A stretch of DNA of 63,560 nt from Solobacterium sp. (lineage in GTDB: Bacteria; Bacillota_I; Bacilli_A; Erysipelotrichales; Erysipelotrichaceae), in the NCBI GenBank assembly GCA_024680365.1, contig JAILCN010000030.1, positions 1-63,560 on the forward strand, in the 5' to 3' direction. The position numbers and the translations under genes are program-made. A model generated the notes under the pieces. That model saw only the letters and a list, made by a program, of their open reading frames with translations. It did not search any database and was not told where the DNA came from. Shown piece after piece: positions 46,401 through 55,275 of the stretch. Position 1 is the stretch's first letter. Each line of letters opens with the position of its first letter.

Positions 46401-47012
46401 GATATCGGCTACGGCGGACTCGATCATGTCATGGCTAACAACCTGAATGTCAACGTTCTCGTACTGGATACAGAAGTTTACTCCAATACAGGCGGACAGT
46501 CCTCCAAGTCTTCCCAGGCTGCTTCTATCGCGAAGTTCGCAGCCGGCGGTAAGGCACTGGCTAAGAAGGACCTCGGTCAGATCGTTATGGAATACGGAAC
46601 AGCTTATGTTGCTTCCGTCTCCATGGGCGCTAACCAGATCCAGACGATCAAGGCTCTGAAGGAAGCTGAATCCTACAACGGACCTTCCATCGTCATCGCT
46701 TACTGCCCGTGTGCTGAACAGGGTATTAAGGGTGGTCTCGTTAAGGCACCGAACGTACAGAAGGCAGCTGTTGAGTGCGGTTATGTCACACTGTACCGTT
46801 TCGACCCGAGAAAAGAAAAGCCGCTCACGATCGATTCCAAGGAACCGAAGTGGGAGAACTTCAATGCATTCCTGATGAACGAAGCTCGTTACTTCAACCT
46901 GCCGAAGATCAGAGGTCAGGAAGCTGCTGATGCTGCATTTGCGAAGACTCTCAGCGACGCTCAGAAGCGTTACAAGAAGCTCATCACAAAAGCAAAGCTC
47001 CAGGAAGAATAA
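43458..47012 (+). CDS. nifJ: Pyruvate:ferredoxin (flavodoxin) oxidoreductase
   Basis: IYPITPSSPMAEHIDDWA; ferredoxin motifs CIECGQCAFACP and CVGCGVCLTVCP; TPP region GGDGWAYDIGYGGLDHVMA; ~1184 aa. Confidence 0.97.
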   Translation: MTTENKKVFEAMDGNTATAHSAYAFTEVAGIYPITPSSPMAEHIDDWATAGRKNIFGDKVKVVEMQSEGGAAGAVHGALQAGSLAATFTASQGLLLMIPNLYKLKGELLPGVIHVAARSLATHTLSIFGDHQDVYACRQTGMVMMCSHSVQDCMDLAGVAHLIAIDGSVAVMHFFDGFRTSHEIDKIEVMDYDFLKSLLPVDKLEAFRKNALNPHTNPITRGGSQNDDIYFQAAEAQNEHFSKVPEIAAKYFKAVSEHTGRDYAPFVYVGAPDAERVIVAMGSVTDTITETINTLTARGEKVGLIKVYLYRPFSQKYLEDVLPATVKKIAVLDRAKEQGAREPLFLDVCYALRKHTDLTIVGGRYGLSSKDTNPSHINAVFEELKKDAPAEEFTIGIDDDVTHLSLAPVDITVDADYTSCLFYGLGSDGTVGANKSTVKIIGNNTDLYSQAYFAYDSKKAGGVTRSHLRFGKSPIHSPYYIDKADFISCSLESYCFKFDMVRNLKEGGTFLLNTTIPAEEIADRLPNRMLAGLAEKNAKFYIINATKLAQETHMGRHTNTILQSAFFALNEQIMPYAKSVELMKDSARHTYARKGEDVVNNNCAAIDKGQSGLVKIDVDPAWKDLTYDASLIVKTGDEYFDNNLQRINALEGYDMPVSSFMKYGVLDGSIPNEVSFREKRNIAAQVPSWDAAKCIECGQCAFACPHATIRPFLLTPEEAAKAEEIAKENGVEFTTKAPTPVYKGAKEDGLVYRIQLSTQNCVGCGVCLTVCPVKALSAADVETQQNQEPLADYLYKHTEYKPQYVANKDSVQGISLLMPYFEVSGCCPGCGEAPYYRLASQLFGKDMLIANATGCSMIYCSATPSTPFVIDENGEGPAWANSLFEDNAEYGFGMAIAQSTKAARILRIMEDNLDKVEPELKEAFEAYIAAAEDRDAQRAVKDKIVAGVKASANEAVKELLDMERDLVGKSVWIVGGDGWAYDIGYGGLDHVMANNLNVNVLVLDTEVYSNTGGQSSKSSQAASIAKFAAGGKALAKKDLGQIVMEYGTAYVASVSMGANQIQTIKALKEAESYNGPSIVIAYCPCAEQGIKGGLVKAPNVQKAAVECGYVTLYRFDPRKEKPLTIDSKEPKWENFNAFLMNEARYFNLPKIRGQEAADAAFAKTLSDAQKRYKKLITKAKLQEE

Positions 47013-47035
47013 TTCTCTGAACTGATTCACCAAAA

Positions 47036-47067
47036 GACATGTCTCCTGTGTGGGACATGTCTTTTTT
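47036..47067 (+). terminator. Rho-independent terminator
   Basis: GACATGTC-tcctgtgtgg-GACATGTC TTTTTTT. Confidence 0.8.
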
Positions 47068-47097
47068 TGGTAATATAGAATGCAGAGGAAAAACAGT

Positions 47098-48072
47098 ATG
47101 AGAGAGAAACTGAATCTGTATACCCATGACGGCATTTTTCATGCCGATGATGTATTCGCCTGCGCGATGCTGTCGCTGACGGCGGAAGAGATCAATGTCG
47201 TAAGAGGCAGCGATACAGAGATCCCGGAAGAGGGAGACTGGATCGTATTTGATATCGGCGGCGGTGAACTGGATCACCACACCCCGGAAAATAAAGAAAA
47301 CAACGGAACACATCCCGGTACAGAGATCCCTTATGCCGCCTGCGGACTTGTCTGGAAAAAATACCATGAAGAAATACTGGAAGCCATGGACTGTCCGAAA
47401 CGGTACATGGACAGCGTGTATCAGAAGCTGGAGACATCGCTGGTGCTAGGCATAGACGCGGAAGACAATGCGTTTAATCCCACGGCGAAGGCAATGGAAG
47501 CATTTGTCAATGTGTCAGATGATCTGAAGAAGAATGCTCTCAATGCATCCAGAACAAGCTTTACGGTATCCCAGGTGATCAAGGATTTCAATCCGACCTG
47601 GAATTCCGGCATCGATTCCTATGACGCGTTCATGGACGCAGTCAGTTTCGCGAAGGATATCCTGATCAACCGGATCGACAGTCTGATCTCATCGCTGGAC
47701 GGCCGTGATTACGTTCTGCGCTGCATTGACTACAGCGCTGACCACATTATGATCATGGATGAATTCGCGCCGTGGGAGGGTGTTCTGTATTCTCAGTACC
47801 GAAATCCCAAGGCGAATGATATCTGGTATGTTGTTTCACCGGCGTTAAGAGGCGGCTGGAACGTGCAGTGCGCGCTTTCCGACAGCAATGACCGGACATC
47901 CTACCGCCATCCGCTGCCTGCAGAATGGTACGGCCTGCGCTATGAAGACCTGCAGAAAGCAAGCGGAATTGCGACGGCGGTATTCTGCCATGCTTCCGGC
48001 TTTCTGGCTGGATGCGAGACGGAAAGCGACGCGATCGGGATGGCGGAGAAAGCTGCCCGCATGAAGCAGTGA
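47098..48072 (+). CDS. MYG1 family (UPF0160) protein
   Basis: THDGIFHADDVFACAMLSL...VFDIGGGELDHHTPENKENNGTHPG...AACGLVWKKY. Confidence 0.85.
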   Translation: MREKLNLYTHDGIFHADDVFACAMLSLTAEEINVVRGSDTEIPEEGDWIVFDIGGGELDHHTPENKENNGTHPGTEIPYAACGLVWKKYHEEILEAMDCPKRYMDSVYQKLETSLVLGIDAEDNAFNPTAKAMEAFVNVSDDLKKNALNASRTSFTVSQVIKDFNPTWNSGIDSYDAFMDAVSFAKDILINRIDSLISSLDGRDYVLRCIDYSADHIMIMDEFAPWEGVLYSQYRNPKANDIWYVVSPALRGGWNVQCALSDSNDRTSYRHPLPAEWYGLRYEDLQKASGIATAVFCHASGFLAGCETESDAIGMAEKAARMKQ

Positions 48073-48103
48073 ATCCCTCAGAGTCACACTCGGGAAGGTA
48101 TGG

Positions 48104-48109
48104 TATAAT
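48104..48109 (+). promoter_or_regulatory. Extended -10 promoter element
   Basis: tgTATAAT-type element TGGTATAAT upstream of the GT cluster. Confidence 0.5.
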
Positions 48110-48133
48110 CGTTAAAATGAAAAGGAGATCCGT

Positions 48134-49132
48134 ATGAAAGTTCTGCTGTATTTTGAAGGAGAAGATATGATTTCAAAGTCCGGGATCGGCCGGGCAATGA
48201 ATCATCAGATGCGCGCGCTGGAATCAGCCGGTGTCGAATATACAACGGATCCGTGGGACAGTGATTACGATATTCTGCATATCAACACATGGGGCGTCAA
48301 CAGCGAGGCGATCGTCCGCAACGCCCGCAGAAACAATAAGAAAGTTATCTATCATGCTCATTCGACAGAAGAAGATTTCCGCAACAGCTTTCTGTTTTCC
48401 AACGCCCTGGCACCGCTTGTCAGAAAGAGGCTGATCAGTCTCTACAGTTCCGCTGACGCGCTGATCACGCCGACGGAGTACGCAAAAGGTATTCTGGAGG
48501 GATACGGGATCCAGCTTCCGATCCATGTCGTTTCCAACGGCATCGATCTTTCCCGCTATGTCCGGGATGAAGAAAAAGTAACTGCCTACCGCAAATATTT
48601 CAGCCTGGATGAAAATGCAAAGGTCGTTCTCGGCGTAGGTCTGCTGTTCCAGCGGAAAGGTCTGCCTGATTTTGTTGAAGTTGCGTCCATGCTGCCGGAA
48701 TACCAGTTCATCTGGTTCGGCGATATTTCAAAGATGATCATTCCCCGCGAGATCTCAGAGATCGTGGAAAACCATCCGGCCAATGTTCTCTTCCCCGGCT
48801 ACGTCAAAGGACCGATCATTGAAGGAGCGTATTCTGACGCTTCCTGCTTCTTCTTTCCTTCGTATGAAGAGACGGAAGGGATCGTTGTTCTGGAAGCCCT
48901 GGCAGCCCGTCAGCACGTGGTCGTACGCGATATCGGCGTCTTCGATCCGTGGCTGAAAGACGGCGTCAGCTGCTATAAGGGACATAACAATGAAGAGTTT
49001 GCCCGGCTGATCAGAGGAACAGTGGAAGGCACGCTTCCGGATACGACGGAAGAAGGATGGAAGGTCGCGTCGAAGCGGTCGATCGAAGGCGTCGGCAGAC
49101 AGCTGCGCGCCGTGTATGAATCTGTGCTGTAA
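48134..49132 (+). CDS. Glycosyltransferase family 4, LafB/CpoA-like glycolipid synthase
   Basis: MKVLLYFEGEDMISKSGIGRAMNHQMRALESAGVEYTTD...YHAHSTEEDFRNSFLFSNALAPL...VSNGIDLSRY. Confidence 0.85.
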   Translation: MKVLLYFEGEDMISKSGIGRAMNHQMRALESAGVEYTTDPWDSDYDILHINTWGVNSEAIVRNARRNNKKVIYHAHSTEEDFRNSFLFSNALAPLVRKRLISLYSSADALITPTEYAKGILEGYGIQLPIHVVSNGIDLSRYVRDEEKVTAYRKYFSLDENAKVVLGVGLLFQRKGLPDFVEVASMLPEYQFIWFGDISKMIIPREISEIVENHPANVLFPGYVKGPIIEGAYSDASCFFFPSYEETEGIVVLEALAARQHVVVRDIGVFDPWLKDGVSCYKGHNNEEFARLIRGTVEGTLPDTTEEGWKVASKRSIEGVGRQLRAVYESVL

Positions 49133-49178
49133 TCCCTGCATTGTTCTTTTCAGCATAAAGAAGGTATAATATCTGTGT

Positions 49179-50279
49179 ATGTGGAATAAGATCAAACAAC
49201 TGTTCAAAAACACACTGTTTAATATTTTCCTGATCCTTTCCCTTGCAGGTATTGTTCTGTACCTTACTCTGAAAGACGACGGGGACAGGGTTTTTGCGAT
49301 CCTCAGACATGCTTCTGTTCCCGGCATCATATTCCTGATCGTTCTGATGGTGATCGAACGGGCTATGCTGGGCTGGGGCCTGATGACGGAATGCCGGCAG
49401 TCGCATCCTCACTACACCTGGTGGCAGGGATTCGTGAATGCGTATGTTGCCGGTCTTTTCTGCAACATCACGCCCGGTGCGTCCGGCGGCCAGGTCGGAC
49501 AGGGATATATCTTCCGCAAGCAGGGAATCCCTGTTTCCCATTCGGTAGGGATCCTCTGGCTTGATTTTATTGTTTATCAGTCCGTCATGACGCTCTTTGT
49601 TCTGGCGCTGCTGATCCTGCGGTTCAATTATTACTATACGAATTATTCGCAGTTTTTCCTGATTGTCATATTCGGATTCCTGATCAGCTCCGGCATTATC
49701 TTTTTTCTGTGGCTGCTGGCTTCCTCACCGCGTTTCTACACGTGGCTGACAACGACCGGCATCAACATCGGCGCAAAGCTGCACCTGATCAGAAACAAAG
49801 AGGCTACGCTGGCAAATCTGAATCACTCGCTGCAGGCGTTCTCCAAGGAAATCGTCGTACTGAAGACGCACAGGAAAATGATCGTCTCTCTTGCGGTTGA
49901 AGATCTTCTCCGTCTGACGCTGTATTACAGCATTCCGTACTGGTGTGCCAGAGCACTGAATATTCCGGTCACGCCGGACAGAATGCTGGACATTATCGCG
50001 CTGAGCTCCTTCGTATCGATGGTCAACGCATTCCTGCCGATGCCGGGCAGCAGCGGCGGTACGGAAGCAACGTTCGTTCTGATGTTCTCAACGCTTTTTG
50101 ATAAGGTCGACGCGGCGTCGATCATGATCCTCTGGCGGTTTGTGACATTCTACCAGACACTGATCATCGGCGGCTTCATGTTCCTGTATGCAAGGACAAG
50201 AAAAGATATTCCGATCCGGGCTGAGGAGAATCTGCCCCGTACCTACGCTCCGGATGTACTGAAAGAAGGTATAAAATGA
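49179..50279 (+). CDS. Flippase-like / LPG-synthase-TM (UPF0104) integral membrane protein
   Basis: Multi-TM; FCNITPGASGGQVGQGYIFRKQG; FLPMPGSSGGTEATFVLMF. Confidence 0.88.
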   Translation: MWNKIKQLFKNTLFNIFLILSLAGIVLYLTLKDDGDRVFAILRHASVPGIIFLIVLMVIERAMLGWGLMTECRQSHPHYTWWQGFVNAYVAGLFCNITPGASGGQVGQGYIFRKQGIPVSHSVGILWLDFIVYQSVMTLFVLALLILRFNYYYTNYSQFFLIVIFGFLISSGIIFFLWLLASSPRFYTWLTTTGINIGAKLHLIRNKEATLANLNHSLQAFSKEIVVLKTHRKMIVSLAVEDLLRLTLYYSIPYWCARALNIPVTPDRMLDIIALSSFVSMVNAFLPMPGSSGGTEATFVLMFSTLFDKVDAASIMILWRFVTFYQTLIIGGFMFLYARTRKDIPIRAEENLPRTYAPDVLKEGIK

Positions 50280-52267
50280 AGATAGGATTATTCTCTGATA
50301 CATTTCCGCCTGAGATCAACGGCGTTGCGACCAGCACCCGGATCCTGCGCGATGCACTGCTGAAACACGGCCACGAAGTGTATGTGATCACGACATATAA
50401 CGGTGACGGCAGTGAAAAATGGGATGATGACGGCATGATACTTCGGCTTCCGGGGATGGAACTGAAGTTTTTATACGGTTATGTCATGACATCGCCGTTT
50501 CATGCACACGCGATCGATGAGATCCGCAAGCTTGAACTGGATCTGATCCACGTGCAGACCGAATTCGGCGTCGGCATTTTTGCGCGCCTTGTCGCGAGAC
50601 AGCTCAAGATCCCTCTTGTCAGTACCTATCACACGACATATGAAGACTATACGCATTATGTGAATTTCATTCATTCGAAGACCATCGATGCGCTTGCGAA
50701 GAAAGGTGTCGCAAAGCTTTCAAAGATGTACGGCGACAGCTCCATGCAGGTCATCGCGCCGAGTGAAAAGACAAAGAAGATGCTGGAAGGCTATCATATC
50801 CGCCGTGAGATCGACGTCATTCCGACCGGCCTTGAACTGGACCGCTTTGATCCGGAAGGATTTACAGAAGAAAACAGAAAAGAAGTGCTTTCTTCCTTTG
50901 GCATCAGCCCCGACAGCCGGGTGATCGTTTATGTCGGCCGTCTGGCGCAGGAAAAAGCGCTGGATATCGTTGTGAACGGCTTTGCGGACGCGATCCGTCA
51001 GGGTGCGGATGTGCATCTGCTGATCGTCGGCGGCGGTCCGGATGAGGAGCGTCTGAAAAAGATGACTGAGAAGATGCAGATGGCGGACAGGATCCATGTC
51101 GCAGGTCCGCGGGACGCTTCTCTGGTACCTTCGATCTACAAATCCTGCGACGCGTTTGTTTCCGCAAGTCTTTCGGAAACACAGGGCATGACCTTTATTG
51201 AAGCGCTGGCCAGCGGTCTGCCGCTGTTTGCCCGCAGAGACGACGTGCTGAACGATCTGCTGATCCCGGAGAAGACGGGATGGTTCTTTGAAGACGAGGC
51301 GGATCTTGCCGTGAAAGTAAAAGAATTCCTGGCAATCCCGAAAGAAGATGTCAAGGCGATGGTTCATGACTGCATGGAAGCAGTGAAAAAATACAGCAGC
51401 GAAACGTTCTGTGAGAGTGTTCTGAAGGTATACGACCGGGCGATCGAACAGTACCGGCATCAGTTCTCGATCACTGATGTACGGGTCAGAGACAGCGTCG
51501 TACAGGTCTATCTGATCTCCAACAAAAAAGAAGAACTGCGGCTGAAGATCTCGATGGATGACTACAGCAATTACGGACTGCGGCAGGGCGGCGTGATCAC
51601 GCAGAATTCCGTCAGGGAGCTGCAGGAAAAGGAAAAAGCTGTTTCCGCATACCAGGGCTGCATCCGCCGCATCACATACAAGGACCGCACGCGCAGGCAG
51701 ATCTATGACTGGCTGACTAAGAAGACGGAATGCAACATTGAAACGATCAACGATATCGTCAGTCAGCTGGAAGAAAAGGGATACATTGACGACAGACGGT
51801 ACTGCCGGGAAAAGATCTCATCCATGAAAGCTGCTCTCAAGGGCGGTGACAGGATCATCCGCGAGCTTGTCAGAGACGGTATTCCGATGGATCTGGCAGC
51901 TGAGATGCTCGCCGAAGAGCCGGATGATGAAAACACGGAGAACGCTGTGCGTCTGGCGGAAAAGACGATCGCCTCTCATAAGGGAATCTCTTCCCGCAAG
52001 ATGAATGCCGTGATCCGGAAAAAGCTGATCGAGAACGGATATTCATCCGAAACAGCCGATGAAGTGTTTGAACAGATCGATCTCAGTGATGTCAGGCTCA
52101 GAGAAGCTGACAGTCTGCAGAAGTGCGCGTCAAAGGCAAAGAAAAGATACGAAAGAAAGTACACAGGAACAGAGCTGCGCAATCATGTGTTCAGGTACTG
52201 CGCCGCCCAGGGCTTTGAAGTAGAGAAGATCTATGCTGTACTGGATGGAATGGAGTGGAAAGAATGA
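50276..52267 (+). CDS. Fusion protein: LafA-type glycosyltransferase (GT4) + RecX domain
   Basis: N-term MKIGLFSDTFPPEINGVATSTRILRDALLKHGHEVYVITT...GRLAQEKALD...SLSETQGMTFIEALASG; C-term GLRQGGVIT...RRQIYDWLTKKTECNIETINDIVSQLEEKGYIDDRRYCREK...KKRYERKYTGTELRNHVFRYCAAQGFEVEKIYAVL in one uninterrupted frame. Confidence 0.92.
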   Translation: MKIGLFSDTFPPEINGVATSTRILRDALLKHGHEVYVITTYNGDGSEKWDDDGMILRLPGMELKFLYGYVMTSPFHAHAIDEIRKLELDLIHVQTEFGVGIFARLVARQLKIPLVSTYHTTYEDYTHYVNFIHSKTIDALAKKGVAKLSKMYGDSSMQVIAPSEKTKKMLEGYHIRREIDVIPTGLELDRFDPEGFTEENRKEVLSSFGISPDSRVIVYVGRLAQEKALDIVVNGFADAIRQGADVHLLIVGGGPDEERLKKMTEKMQMADRIHVAGPRDASLVPSIYKSCDAFVSASLSETQGMTFIEALASGLPLFARRDDVLNDLLIPEKTGWFFEDEADLAVKVKEFLAIPKEDVKAMVHDCMEAVKKYSSETFCESVLKVYDRAIEQYRHQFSITDVRVRDSVVQVYLISNKKEELRLKISMDDYSNYGLRQGGVITQNSVRELQEKEKAVSAYQGCIRRITYKDRTRRQIYDWLTKKTECNIETINDIVSQLEEKGYIDDRRYCREKISSMKAALKGGDRIIRELVRDGIPMDLAAEMLAEEPDDENTENAVRLAEKTIASHKGISSRKMNAVIRKKLIENGYSSETADEVFEQIDLSDVRLREADSLQKCASKAKKRYERKYTGTELRNHVFRYCAAQGFEVEKIYAVLDGMEWKE

Positions 52268-53202
52268 AGAAGATCAGAGATTTTCAGGAAAAAGACAGGC
52301 TGACAATGCCGCTTCTTGTCAAAGAAGTGAAAAACGGAACGACAAATAAAGGCGCTCCGTATCTTTCCGTGATCGTTCAGGACAGCAGCGGCACGATCGA
52401 CGGCAAGTTCTGGGATGTCAAGCCGGAAGATCAGAAGACGATCAAAACCGGCAGGATCGTAACCTTCTGGTTCGATGTGCTGCTGTATAACCAGAATCTG
52501 CAGCTGCGCATTACCAGAGCGGAACCGGCTTCCCCGGCAGAAGTGAATATGGAAGACTTCGTGATCGCCAGTGAGATCAGTGAAGAAACAAGAAAAAAAG
52601 ACCTGGACGCATATGTCCAGTCGATCGGCAATGAAAAACTCAGAAAACTTGTGACAGGCATGCTGGAGAAGGCCGGCGAACGCTTCTTTACCTACCCGGC
52701 AGCTTCCCGGATCCATCACAGCTTCCTTGGCGGTCTCTCGGAGCATTCTCTTTCCATGACAGCCATGGCGGATGAGGTCTGCACGCATTATCCGCAGCTC
52801 AACCGTGATCTTCTGATCGCCGGTGCTCTTGTGCATGATGTCGGCAAGATCGAAGAGATGAGCGGTCCGGTAACAACGGAATACACACTGAAGGGAAAAC
52901 TGGAAGGGCATATTTCGATCGGCAACGGCTGGCTGAGTGAGGTCGCGGAGAAGCTTCACCTGGAAGACAGTGAAGAAGCAGTTCTTCTGCATCATATGAT
53001 CCTGAGCCACCATGGTCATCTGGAATTTGGTTCACCGGTCGTTCCGATGCTGCAGGAGGCGGAAGTACTCTGCCTCATTGACAATCTCGACGCCCGCATG
53101 AATACGCTGAAACAGGCTCTGGCTGCCGTTGAGCCGGGTGAATGGACATCCAAGCTGTTCGCACTGGAAAACAGGCAGTTCTATAAGCCGAAGGGAGAAT
53201 AA
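52264..53202 (+). CDS. yhaM: 3'-5' exoribonuclease YhaM family (OB fold + HD domain)
   Basis: MKKIRDFQEKDRLTMPLLVKEVKNGTTNKGAPYLSVIVQDSSGTIDGKFWDV...HHSFLGGLSEHSLSM...ALVHDVGKIEE. Confidence 0.92.
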   Translation: MKKIRDFQEKDRLTMPLLVKEVKNGTTNKGAPYLSVIVQDSSGTIDGKFWDVKPEDQKTIKTGRIVTFWFDVLLYNQNLQLRITRAEPASPAEVNMEDFVIASEISEETRKKDLDAYVQSIGNEKLRKLVTGMLEKAGERFFTYPAASRIHHSFLGGLSEHSLSMTAMADEVCTHYPQLNRDLLIAGALVHDVGKIEEMSGPVTTEYTLKGKLEGHISIGNGWLSEVAEKLHLEDSEEAVLLHHMILSHHGHLEFGSPVVPMLQEAEVLCLIDNLDARMNTLKQALAAVEPGEWTSKLFALENRQFYKPKGE

Positions 53203-53205
53203 GGT

Positions 53206-54516
53206 ATGGAATGGAAACTCCCGGTTGTAAAGCTGGCACATAAAACATTGCAGAGATTCGGAAGGGGAGGTTCCTTCCCCGGTGAGATCGCTTTGCGGCT
53301 CGACCCGGATTTTATTGAAAAGGTAGAGATGCCGGAAATCGTTGTGATCGTCACCGGCACAAACGGCAAGACAACGACGTCCAATCTGATCGCTGACGCG
53401 ATGCGCCAGGCAGGTCTGAAGGTCATCAACAACCGCCGCGGCGACAACCTCAATGTCGGCATCGCGACACTGCTGGCTGCGAATGTCGACAGTCATTACA
53501 GAGTTCAGGCAGACGCTGCCGTGATCGAAGTGGATGAACTGACAGTATACAGACAGTTCAAAGCCCTGAAGCCGACGCATCTTGTCGTCAACAACTTCTT
53601 CCGCGATCAGCTGGACCGGGCAGGTGAAATGGAAACGATCATCCGCAAGATCCAGGAGGTGACAGAAGATTTTGAAGGTCATATTATTCTCAACGGCGAT
53701 GATCCCAATGTTCTCAGGATCGCAGATACCGCAAAGAAAGCGAGGATCCATTATTTCTCAGTCGCTGAGACCTCTGTCTCTTCAAAGACGACCGATGAAG
53801 CGTCGGAAGGAAAATTCTGTCCCCGCTGCGGCGCACCGCTGAAATATTCATACTATCAGTACAGTCATATCGGCAGATTCTGCTGTGAGAATGACGGCTT
53901 CGGAAAGATCGATCCGTATATCCAGATCCATGACGCTGATCTGGAAAGAGGCAGATTCATGTGTGACGGAAGAGAATTCCATGCCTTTATGAACACCATT
54001 TACGGCATCTATAACTGCGGTGCCGTACTGGCTGTCATGAAGACGATGGGACTGGATCCGGAAGCAGCTGACAGGACATTCAGCACCTTTGTGCTCAATG
54101 AAGGCAGAAATGAAGTATTCAATCTTTCCAGGCCGTGTGTGATCAATCTTGTCAAGAATCCGACCGGTGCCAATGAAGTGATGAAATACATCGTCGCTCA
54201 GCCCGGCGAGAAGAATCTCTGCATCTTCCTGAATGACAACGATCAGGACGGTCATGATGTCTCGTGGATCTGGGACGCACATTTTGAACGGCTGAACGTG
54301 CCTGAGATCAGGACGATCGTCTGTTCCGGACTGCGCGCGTATGACATGGCGCTGCGTCTGAAATATGAAGGACTGGATGACCGCATCACTGTCATTGAAG
54401 ACAGTACGGAAGCTGTCAGATGGCTGGATCACGCACATAAGAACAGCTTTATTATCGCGACGTATACGGCACTCCACCCAACCCGGGCAATACTGCGGAA
54501 GGAGGCACATCAATGA
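53206..54516 (+). CDS. murT: Lipid II isoglutaminyl synthase subunit MurT
   Basis: VIVTGTNGKTTTSNLIADAMRQAGLKVINNRRGDNLNVGI; Cys4 insertion CPRCG...CC; DUF1727-like C-terminus. Confidence 0.95.
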   Translation: MEWKLPVVKLAHKTLQRFGRGGSFPGEIALRLDPDFIEKVEMPEIVVIVTGTNGKTTTSNLIADAMRQAGLKVINNRRGDNLNVGIATLLAANVDSHYRVQADAAVIEVDELTVYRQFKALKPTHLVVNNFFRDQLDRAGEMETIIRKIQEVTEDFEGHIILNGDDPNVLRIADTAKKARIHYFSVAETSVSSKTTDEASEGKFCPRCGAPLKYSYYQYSHIGRFCCENDGFGKIDPYIQIHDADLERGRFMCDGREFHAFMNTIYGIYNCGAVLAVMKTMGLDPEAADRTFSTFVLNEGRNEVFNLSRPCVINLVKNPTGANEVMKYIVAQPGEKNLCIFLNDNDQDGHDVSWIWDAHFERLNVPEIRTIVCSGLRAYDMALRLKYEGLDDRITVIEDSTEAVRWLDHAHKNSFIIATYTALHPTRAILRKEAHQ

Positions 54517-55244
54517 ATCTGAAGATACTGTGGATGTACCATGATCTGATGGATCTGTACGGAGACAAGGGAAATGCGGAAGTGCTCCGCTACCGTACGG
54601 AAAAAAGAGGCATTGAGTGCATTCTGGATACATGCACGATCGGTGAGAAGAAGGATATCGCTTCCTATGATCTGTTTTTCATGGGAGGCGGTGCGGACCG
54701 CGAGCAGAATCTGATCTACAAAGATCTTCTTTCCCGAAAAGATGCGATCAGAGACGCAATGGATCAGAAGACTGCGTTCCTGCTGATCTGCGGCGGCTAT
54801 CAGCTGTTCGGCAAATACTATAAAGACCAGGACGGCAAGGTGATCGAAGCTCTCGGCTTCTTTGACTACTATACAGAAGCCAGCGACCGTGACCACCGCT
54901 GCATCGGCAACATCGCCCTCGAAACAGAACTGGACGGAAAGAAGTTTATGGCTGTCGGGTTTGAGAATCACGGCGGTCAGACAAAAAATGTTGCCAGTCC
55001 GTTCGGCAAGGTGCTCTCCGGACACGGCAACGAATACAAGAGTCCGTATGAAGGCTTCAAGACAGATACCGTACTGGCGACGTATATGCACGGACCGCTG
55101 CTGCCGAAGAATCCGATGATCGCTGACGCCGTCATCGCCAGAGCGCTTCGCAGGCGGTACGGGGAAGTGGAGCTTGCTCCGCTGGATGATACGCTGGAGA
55201 ATAAGGCGAGAGAAGTGATGCTGAAGAGGCTTCACGTCATATGA
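54513..55244 (+). CDS. gatD: Lipid II isoglutaminyl synthase glutaminase subunit GatD
   Basis: WMYHDLMDLYGDKGNAEVLRYR...FLLICGGYQLFGKYY...YMHGPLLPKNP; ATGA overlap with murT. Confidence 0.95.
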   Translation: MNLKILWMYHDLMDLYGDKGNAEVLRYRTEKRGIECILDTCTIGEKKDIASYDLFFMGGGADREQNLIYKDLLSRKDAIRDAMDQKTAFLLICGGYQLFGKYYKDQDGKVIEALGFFDYYTEASDRDHRCIGNIALETELDGKKFMAVGFENHGGQTKNVASPFGKVLSGHGNEYKSPYEGFKTDTVLATYMHGPLLPKNPMIADAVIARALRRRYGEVELAPLDDTLENKAREVMLKRLHVI

Positions 55245-55247
55245 TCA

Positions 55248-55275
55248 AAAAAACACTGCTGAGCAGTGTTTTTAT
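55248..55275. terminator. Bidirectional terminator between convergent genes
   Basis: AAAAACACTGCTGAGCAGTGTTTTT. Confidence 0.8.

Noticed and set aside
44925-47135. 736-aa minus-strand ORF opposite nifJ (and 43425..44885, 486 aa)
   Set aside because: Antisense to a clearly coding, conserved PFOR. Low-complexity Cys/Val/Leu-rich translation typical of codon-bias shadow ORFs; no domain recognised.
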